From assembly GCF_016858125.1 (NCBI RefSeq), contig NZ_CP064781.1, forward strand, positions 3,047,501 through 3,111,500: 64,000 bases of DNA, in the 5' to 3' direction. Made by a program: the position numbers and the translations under genes. The notes beneath the pieces are model-generated. The model was not told where the DNA came from. It made no database searches and saw only the letters and a program-made list of their open reading frames with translations. Below, one piece after another: positions 58,447-64,000 of the stretch. The stretch's first letter is position 1. Each line of letters begins with the position of its first letter. Origin of the DNA: Azospira restricta (GTDB lineage Bacteria; Pseudomonadota; Gammaproteobacteria; Burkholderiales; Rhodocyclaceae).

Positions 58447-60944
58447 ACGGAATGGCACCGGCACAAGGCCAGTCGCTTTCTCCGGGTTTCGATGCCGGGG
58501 CCACCGAGTTCGAGCTGGCGGCCCAACTCTACCAGGCGATCTTCTTCCACGACGGGCCGATCGCCCGCGACACGGTGCGCGCGCTCTGCTGCAGCGCGCT
58601 GGCGAGCCCCGACGGCTGCTTCGTGCTCGGCGACGGGCTCGCCGGCGACGCGCCGTGGGCCGCCCTGCAGATTCAGTCGCGCGCCTCCGGGACGCTGGCG
58701 GCGGGGCAGCCGCCGCTCGGCGCCAGCCAGCCGAACCGCCTCGGCCTCGACCTGGTCTTCGCCGGCCGCCACCTCGGCTTCCTCGGCGTCGCCGCCCGCG
58801 CCGGCGGCTACGACGGCGAGGCGCTGCGCCGCTTCGCCGACCTCGGCGCGCTGCTCGCGTCGATGCTGCATGCGCGCACCAGCCACGACCAGCGTGTCGA
58901 GGCGCTCGCCAGCAGCGAGCGCGAGATCCGCCGCCAGTCGCAGATGCTCGACCAGATCCACGACTCGGTGATCACGATGGACCCGCAGGGCTACATCACC
59001 GGCTGGAACGCCGGCGCCGAGCGCCTGTTCGGCTACGCGGCGAGCGAGGTGATCGGCCGCAACATCCTGCTGCTCTACGCCGACGAGGACGAGAGCATGG
59101 AAGGCTTCTTCAACGCCTTCCTCGCCGACGGCAGCCGCGAGATGAAGGTGCGCCGGCGCAAGAAGTCGGGCGAGGTGTTCTGGGCCAGCGTTTCGCTGTC
59201 GGTCTCGCACGACGAGGACGGCACGCCGAGCGGCCTGATCGGCTACGTGGTGGACATCAGCGACCAGCAGTGCGCCGAGGAAAAACTGCGGCTGCACGCG
59301 CGCATCTTCGAATGCGCCGGCGAGGCGATCATGGTCGCCGACGCCGGCGAGCGCATCGTCTCGGTCAACCAGGCGCTGTGCGACATCACCGGCTTCGCCG
59401 AGCGCGAGCTGCTCGGCTGCACGCCGGCGCTGATGAACCTCGGCAGCGGCGGTGCCCGCTGGGACGAGATCCGCCGCGCGCTCGATGCGCAGGGATACTG
59501 GTCGGGCGAGCTGCAGCCGCTGCGCAAGGACGGCGCCGCCTACCCGGCCTGGGTATCGGTCAGCCTGGTGCGCAACACCGCGGACGCGCCATCCCACTAC
59601 TGCTTCGTGTTCGCCGACATCAGCGCACGCAAGGAGGCCGAGGAGCAGATCTACCGGCTCGCCTACTTCGACCCGCTGACCGGCCTGCCCAACCGCTCGC
59701 TACTCTTCTCGCTGCTCGCGCAGGCGATCACCGAGGCGCACCGCAAGCACGAACACGGCGCGCTGCTGTTCGTCGATCTCAACCGCTTCAAGCACATCAA
59801 CGACTCCTTCGGCCACACGCCGGCGGATGCGCTGCTCGCCGAGGTCGCCCGCCGGCTGACGCGCAGCCTGCGCAAGGAGGACGTCGTCTCGCGGCTGGGC
59901 GGCGACGAATTCGTGATCGCGCTGTTCGACATCAACCGCCGCGAGGACGCGGCGATCGTCGCGCGCAAGCTGCTGGCGGTGCTCGCCGAGCCCTTCTTCG
60001 TCGAGCAGCACGAGGTATTGCTGTCGGCCTCGATCGGCATCAGCATCTTCCCGGAGGACGGCCGCGACGCGGAAACGCTGATCCGCAACGCCGACGTCGC
60101 CATGTACCGCGCCAAGCAGACCGGCAGCAGCAGCTACCTCTACTACTCGCGCGAGATGAACCTGCGCTCGCTGGAACGGCTGAAGCTCGAGGGCAGCCTG
60201 CGCCACGCGCTCGACCGCGGCGAGTTCCGGCTGCACTACCAGCCGCAGGTCGATCTCGCCAGCGGCCGCATCACCGGCGCCGAGGCGCTGCTGCGCTGGG
60301 AGATGCCGGGGCACGGCATGGTCCCGCCGGCGCAGTTCATCCCGGTCGCCGAGGAAACCGGGCTGATCGTGCCGATCGGCGAATGGGTGGTCGACGCCGC
60401 CTGCCGGCAGCTGCGCGCCTGGCTGGATGCCGGGCAGGCGCCGGTGAAGATCGCCGTCAACCTGTCGCCGCGGCAGTTCAGCCAGAACCTGCCGCGCACG
60501 GTACTGGGCATCCTGCGCGCGCACGACATCCCGGCCGAGCTGCTCGAAGTCGAGATCACCGAGAGCATGCTGATGCACAACGCCGACTCGGTCGTCGCGA
60601 TGATGCAGGAGTTCGCCGCCGCCGGCGTCTCCATGTCGCTCGACGATTTCGGCACCGGCTACTCCAGCCTGTCCTACCTGAAGCGCTTCCCGATCAACAC
60701 GCTGAAGATCGACCAGTCCTTCGTCCGCGGCATTCCGCGCGACGCCAACGACAGCGCAATCGCGACGGCGATCATCGGCATGGCCAAGGCGCTCAACCTG
60801 AAGGTGATCGCCGAAGGCGTCGAGACCGCCGAGCAGCAGGACTTCCTGAAGAGCGCCGGCTGCGACGAGATGCAGGGCTACCGGTTCAGCAAGCCGCTGC
60901 CGGCGGACCCGTTCGCGGCGCTGCTCTGCGCCAGCAACGGCTGA
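58443..60944 (+). CDS. GAF-like-PAS-PAS-GGDEF-EAL c-di-GMP protein
   Basis: 833 residues (ATG 58452 is an alternative). N-terminal GAF-like region about 20-145, PAS about 170-285 and 290-405, GGDEF (intact GGDEF 486-490, RKED I-site), EAL (614-616; NLSPRQF, EITES, DDFGTGYSS, LKIDQSF, AEGVE all present). Potentially bifunctional. Overlaps the HDOD stop by four bases, so the pair works together. Convergent with the YcbL-type gene 10 bp away. Confidence 0.92.
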   Translation: MNGMAPAQGQSLSPGFDAGATEFELAAQLYQAIFFHDGPIARDTVRALCCSALASPDGCFVLGDGLAGDAPWAALQIQSRASGTLAAGQPPLGASQPNRLGLDLVFAGRHLGFLGVAARAGGYDGEALRRFADLGALLASMLHARTSHDQRVEALASSEREIRRQSQMLDQIHDSVITMDPQGYITGWNAGAERLFGYAASEVIGRNILLLYADEDESMEGFFNAFLADGSREMKVRRRKKSGEVFWASVSLSVSHDEDGTPSGLIGYVVDISDQQCAEEKLRLHARIFECAGEAIMVADAGERIVSVNQALCDITGFAERELLGCTPALMNLGSGGARWDEIRRALDAQGYWSGELQPLRKDGAAYPAWVSVSLVRNTADAPSHYCFVFADISARKEAEEQIYRLAYFDPLTGLPNRSLLFSLLAQAITEAHRKHEHGALLFVDLNRFKHINDSFGHTPADALLAEVARRLTRSLRKEDVVSRLGGDEFVIALFDINRREDAAIVARKLLAVLAEPFFVEQHEVLLSASIGISIFPEDGRDAETLIRNADVAMYRAKQTGSSSYLYYSREMNLRSLERLKLEGSLRHALDRGEFRLHYQPQVDLASGRITGAEALLRWEMPGHGMVPPAQFIPVAEETGLIVPIGEWVVDAACRQLRAWLDAGQAPVKIAVNLSPRQFSQNLPRTVLGILRAHDIPAELLEVEITESMLMHNADSVVAMMQEFAAAGVSMSLDDFGTGYSSLSYLKRFPINTLKIDQSFVRGIPRDANDSAIATAIIGMAKALNLKVIAEGVETAEQQDFLKSAGCDEMQGYRFSKPLPADPFAALLCASNG

Positions 60945-60954
60945 TCCGGCCGGA

Positions 60955-61587
60955 TCAGCCGTTCACGAAGGGATTGAAGCGCCGCTCCTCGCCGAAGGTC
61001 GACATCGGGCCGTGCCCGGGGATGAAGTCGACGTCGTCGCCGAGCGGCAGCAGGCGCTCACGGATCGACGCGATCAGCGTGTCGTAGTCGCCCTTGGGGA
61101 AATCGGTGCGGCCGATCGAGCCCTGGAACAGCACGTCGCCGACGATCGCCAGCCGGCTCGGCGCGTGATAGAAGCAGACGTGGCCCGGCGTGTGCCCGGG
61201 GCAGTGGATGACCTCAAGCACCTGGTTGCCGACGCTGACCCGGTCGCCGTGCGCCAGCCAGCGGTCCGGGGTGAAGCTCTTCACCGCCGGGAAGCCGAAC
61301 ATCCTGCTCTGCTGCGGCATGCCGTCGATCCAGAACTGGTCCTCGCGCTGCGGCCCCTCGATCGGGACGCCGAAGCGCTCGGCGAGCTCGGCGACGCCGC
61401 CGGCATGGTCGATGTGGCCGTGCGTGACGAGGATCTTCTCCAGCGTCAGCCCCTCGCGCTCGAGCACGCGCAGGATCAGCGGCAGGTCGCCGCCGGGGTC
61501 GCTGACCGCAGCGCGGCGCGTCTCCTCGCACCACAGCACGGTGGCGTTCTGCTGGAAGGGGGTGACCGGGACGATGACGTATTTCAT
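60955..61587 (-). CDS. Metallo-beta-lactamase-fold hydrolase (YcbL/GloB-like)
   Basis: 210 residues. Zinc motif THGHIDHAGG, then HCPGHTPGHVCFY, GDVLFQGSIGRTDFP and late PGHGPMST. Resembles short glyoxalase-II-type enzymes (YcbL) that hydrolyse thioesters such as S-lactoylglutathione; lacks the C-terminal glutathione-binding domain of GloB. Confidence 0.88.
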   Translation of the reverse strand: MKYVIVPVTPFQQNATVLWCEETRRAAVSDPGGDLPLILRVLEREGLTLEKILVTHGHIDHAGGVAELAERFGVPIEGPQREDQFWIDGMPQQSRMFGFPAVKSFTPDRWLAHGDRVSVGNQVLEVIHCPGHTPGHVCFYHAPSRLAIVGDVLFQGSIGRTDFPKGDYDTLIASIRERLLPLGDDVDFIPGHGPMSTFGEERRFNPFVNG

Positions 61588-61675
61588 GCCTTGGCGCTCT
61601 GCAGGAAAGGGCGGAAAGGCCGGCGGCAGCCGGCGGCGAGGCGCGATGATAGCACTGCCGGCGCGCGCGCCGCGC

Positions 61676-61918
61676 TCAGGGCCGGACGTCGATGCGGACA
61701 GCCTCGACCAGCGCGTGGAACTCGGCGCGCAGCTGCGCCTCGCTGCAGCCCATCAGCACGCCGTCCTCGATCGCGTCGCGCAGCATCTGCTCGAGCTCGC
61801 GGAAATTCTCGTTGAGCACCTTGACCTTCTCGGTGCACGACACCGCCGCACCGGCGTCGGAACGCCAGACCGGCAGCGCGGGATCTTCGGGGTTGGACAG
61901 CTTGCGTGTGGAACTCAT
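61676..61918 (-). CDS. Small conserved-looking protein of unknown function
   Basis: 80 residues from MSSTRKLSNPEDPALPVWR; an upstream in-frame ATG (61972) would give 98. Acidic, helical, soluble, with GAAVSCTEKVKVLNENFREL and GVLMGCSEAQLRAEFHALV; two Cys. No family recognised with certainty. Lies between the hydrolase and lpdA, same strand, 88 bp upstream of the hydrolase. Confidence 0.6.
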   Translation of the reverse strand: MSSTRKLSNPEDPALPVWRSDAGAAVSCTEKVKVLNENFRELEQMLRDAIEDGVLMGCSEAQLRAEFHALVEAVRIDVRP

Positions 61919-62010
61919 GGCAGTACGGATCGGAAGCGACGGGGAAACGCCGGCGGCGGGCGATGCCTGCATGGTGCGGCCCCGCGCATGACGCGTCAAG
62001 CGGCGCCGGC

Positions 62011-62042
62011 GCAAAAGAAAACGGGACGCCGCAGCGTCCCGT
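62011..62042 (-). terminator. Terminator of lpdA
   Basis: ACGGGACGC / GCGTCCCGT stem, 4-nt loop, T-rich tail on the minus strand. Ends the sucB-lpdA transcript 23 bp beyond the lpdA stop. Confidence 0.88.
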
Positions 62043-62064
62043 CTTGCCGACGACAGCGATGCGC

Positions 62065-63492
62065 TCAGAAATGCAGCGGCCGCTTGTCGCAGGCCAGCGC
62101 CGCCTCGTGCACCACCTCCGACAGCGTCGGGTGCGCATGACAGATGCGGGCGAGGTCTTCGGAAGCGGCGCCGAACTCCATCGCGACGACGCCTTCCGAG
62201 ATCAGCTCGGAGGCGTTGGCGCCGATGATGTGCACGCCGAGGATGCGATCGGTCTCGGCGTCGGCCAGCATCTTGACGAAGCCGGTCGGGGCGCCCATGC
62301 CGAGCGCGCGGCCGTTGGCCAGGAACGGGATCTTGCCGGCCTTGTAGGCGATGCCGTCGGCCTTCAGCTGCTGCTCGGTCTTGCCGACCCAGGCGATCTC
62401 CGGGCTGGTGTAGATCACGTACGGGATGGTGTCGAAGTTGCAGTGACCGGACTGGCCGGCCATCAGCTCGGCGACCATCACCGCCTCTTCCATCGCCTTG
62501 TGCGCGAGCATCGGACCGGAGACGACGTCGCCGATCGCCCACACGCCCGGCAGGTTGGTGCGGCAGTGGCCGTCGACGTTGATCTGGCCGCGCTCGGTGA
62601 GCTGCAGGCCGACCGCCTCGGCGTTCAGGCCGTCGGTGTTCGGCACGCGGCCGACGGAGACGATCAGTCGGTCGGCGTCGAGCTTCTGCGCCTTGCCGTC
62701 CTTGTCGGTGTAGTCGATGGCGACGCCCTTCTTCGACACCTTCACCTCGCCGATCTTGACGCCGGCGTGGATGCCGAGGCCCTGCTTGGTGAACACCTTG
62801 AGCGCTTCCTTGGCGACATCGACGTCGGCGACCGACAGGAAGTCGGGCATCGCTTCGAGAATGGTCACTTCGGAGCCGAGGCGGCGCCAGACCGAGCCCA
62901 TTTCCAGGCCGATCACGCCGGCACCGATGATCGCCAGCTTCTTCGGCACGGCGTCGATGTCGAGCGCGCCGACGTTGTCGCAGACGATCTTGTTGTCGAC
63001 CGGGATGCCCGGCAGGTGGCGCGGCTTCGAGCCGGTGGCGACGATCACCTGCTTGGCCTCGACCACCTCGTCGCCGACCTTGACCTGCCAGCCGCCGTCC
63101 TTGCCGGCGCCGATGAAGGAGCCGTGGCCGTTCAGCAGCGTCACCTTGTTCTTCTTGAACAGGCCCTTGATGCCGCCGGTCAGCTGGCCGACGATGGTGT
63201 TCTTGCGGCCGAGCATCTTGGCCACGTCGATCTTCGGCGTGCCGACCTGGATGCCCTGGTCGGCGAAGTCGTGCGCCGCTTCCTCGAACATGTGCGAGGT
63301 GTGCAGCAGCGCCTTCGACGGGATGCAGCCGACGTTCAGGCAGGTGCCGCCGAGGCGCGGCTCGCCCTTCGGATCGGCGTAGGGGTTCGATTCGCAGCAG
63401 GCGGCCGAGAAGCCGAGTTGCGCGGCGCGGATCGCGGCCACGTAGCCGCCGGGGCCGCCGCCGATGACGAGGACGTCGAATTGCTTGGACAT
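62065..63492 (-). CDS. lpdA: Dihydrolipoyl dehydrogenase (E3)
   Basis: 475 residues from [16 protein letters not shown] (FAD site). Redox disulfide [13 protein letters not shown] (Cys51, Cys56); NAD site [15 protein letters not shown]-terminal [12 protein letters not shown] has the catalytic His. Reoxidises lipoyl groups of 2-oxo-acid dehydrogenases; directly follows sucB, so the 2-oxoglutarate complex is the main client. Confidence 0.95.
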   Translation of the reverse strand: MSKQFDVLVIGGGPGGYVAAIRAAQLGFSAACCESNPYADPKGEPRLGGTCLNVGCIPSKALLHTSHMFEEAAHDFADQGIQVGTPKIDVAKMLGRKNTIVGQLTGGIKGLFKKNKVTLLNGHGSFIGAGKDGGWQVKVGDEVVEAKQVIVATGSKPRHLPGIPVDNKIVCDNVGALDIDAVPKKLAIIGAGVIGLEMGSVWRRLGSEVTILEAMPDFLSVADVDVAKEALKVFTKQGLGIHAGVKIGEVKVSKKGVAIDYTDKDGKAQKLDADRLIVSVGRVPNTDGLNAEAVGLQLTERGQINVDGHCRTNLPGVWAIGDVVSGPMLAHKAMEEAVMVAELMAGQSGHCNFDTIPYVIYTSPEIAWVGKTEQQLKADGIAYKAGKIPFLANGRALGMGAPTGFVKMLADAETDRILGVHIIGANASELISEGVVAMEFGAASEDLARICHAHPTLSEVVHEAALACDKRPLHF

Positions 63493-63516
63493 TGTTCTTT
63501 CTCCTGTAGGGAACGG

Positions 63517-63566
63517 AAAAACGGGGCGCCGGCAAGGGGCTTCTGGCCCCCTGCGTGACACCCCGC
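63517..63566 (-). terminator. Possible terminator/attenuator between sucB and lpdA
   Basis: On the minus strand GCGGGGTG pairs imperfectly with CGCCCCGT around an inner GGGGC-CAGAA-GCCCC stem, then five Ts. May reduce lpdA expression relative to sucB. Confidence 0.5.
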
Positions 63567-63579
63567 TATTCCTGATGCA

Positions 63580-63999
63580 TTAGACGCCGAGCAGCAGGCG
63601 GGCCGGATCTTCCAGCGCTTCCTTCATCGTCACCAGACCGAGGACGGCTTCGCGGCCGTCGATGATGCGGTGGTCGTAGGACATCGCCAGGTAGTTGATC
63701 GGGCGCACGACGACCTGGCCGTTCTCGACGACGGCACGGTCCTTGGTCGCGTGGATGCCGAGGATCGCCGACTGCGGCGGGTTGATGATCGGCGTCGACA
63801 GCATCGAGCCGAACACGCCGCCGTTGGAGATCGAGAAGGTGCCGCCGGTCAGTTCCTCGATCGACAGCTTGCCGTCCTTGGCCTTCTGGCCGAACTCGCC
63901 GATCTTCTTCTCGATGTCGGCGATGCTCATCTGGTCGACGTCGCGCAGGATCGGCACGACCAGGCCGCGCGGCGAGCCGACGGCGATGCCGATGTCGAT
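63580..63999 (-). CDS. sucB: Dihydrolipoamide succinyltransferase (E2), C-terminal part
   Basis: 140 C-terminal residues; the 5' part is outside the window. Catalytic-domain motifs [19 protein letters not shown] and [14 protein letters not shown] (catalytic His-Asp) identify a 2-oxo-acid dehydrogenase acyltransferase. The exact form, with [14 protein letters not shown], fits SucB of 2-oxoglutarate dehydrogenase. lpdA follows 87 bp downstream. Confidence 0.92.
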   Translation of the reverse strand: MDIGIAVGSPRGLVVPILRDVDQMSIADIEKKIGEFGQKAKDGKLSIEELTGGTFSISNGGVFGSMLSTPIINPPQSAILGIHATKDRAVVENGQVVVRPINYLAMSYDHRIIDGREAVLGLVTMKEALEDPARLLLGV

Positions 64000-64000
64000 G

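Overview
The window is 64 kb of high-GC, densely packed bacterial chromosome. Gene content and order point to a betaproteobacterium, most likely Rhodocyclales/Rhodocyclaceae. The pointers are the blocks hflX-hflK-hflC-DUF2065-hisZ-purA and der-bamB-yfgM-hisS-ispG-rodZ-pilW-rlmN-ndk, the cysI-DUF934-cysH sulfate-assimilation unit, and an unusual density of PAS/GGDEF/EAL and histidine-kinase genes. No phage, transposase, rRNA or CRISPR is visible. One tRNA gene (Leu, anticodon CAG) is present. Genera were not tested by any search.

Layout. (1) 1-6 kb: the 3' end of a GAF-GGDEF protein, a slipin/NfeD membrane-protease pair, and a large exported papain-like (C92/YiiX-type) protein. (2) 5-14.2 kb: a sulfur-assimilation region with cysB, a TauE-type sulfite exporter, cysI, DUF934, cysH (APS-reductase type), then cysD and cysN, with fumC and a DUF2789 gene between. 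A 271-bp MITE-like inverted-repeat element sits between the exporter and cysI. (3) 14.3-19.7 kb: a small membrane protein, ferredoxin-NADP reductase, rdgC, rlmB, rnr and tRNA-Leu. (4) 19.9-35.3 kb: a long minus-strand housekeeping stretch covering purine synthesis, the HflKC protease regulators, Hfq, GTPases HflX and Der, BamB, HisS, the isoprenoid enzyme IspG, RodZ, a pilus assembly TPR protein, RlmN and Ndk. Most neighbours overlap by 4 nt, which implies translational coupling. (5) 35.5-43.8 kb: a TRAP C4-dicarboxylate-type transporter (dctPQM) divergent from a DctS/DctR-like two-component system, with a PAS-GGDEF-EAL gene directly behind the regulator. (6) 43.8-46.1 kb: tilS and accA. (7) 46.2-60.9 kb: a signalling island with a REC-PAS-PAS-GGDEF(degenerate)-EAL-REC protein, two related histidine kinases (one carrying a complete hemerythrin domain), a DNA glycosylase, mobA, a Cache-domain kinase with an NtrC-type regulator, an HDOD protein and another PAS-GGDEF-EAL protein. 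(8) 60.9-64 kb: a glyoxalase-II-like hydrolase, a small unknown protein, lpdA and the 3' end of sucB.

How the parts work together. The cys genes would take sulfate through APS (CysDN) and sulfite (CysH) to sulfide (CysI). CysB is the likely activator, and TauE a relief route for sulfite. The dct block imports an organic acid that FumC and the 2-oxoglutarate dehydrogenase genes (sucB, lpdA) would help metabolise. Four proteins with GGDEF domains, three of them also with EAL, make this a c-di-GMP-rich region. The most interesting candidate system is the three-gene overlapping unit at 46255-52224. There, an apparently phosphodiesterase-biased EAL protein with a receiver at each end is co-encoded with two kinases, one of which should bind oxygen or NO through a diiron hemerythrin centre. 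All functions are inferred from reading the translated sequence; no database search was run.
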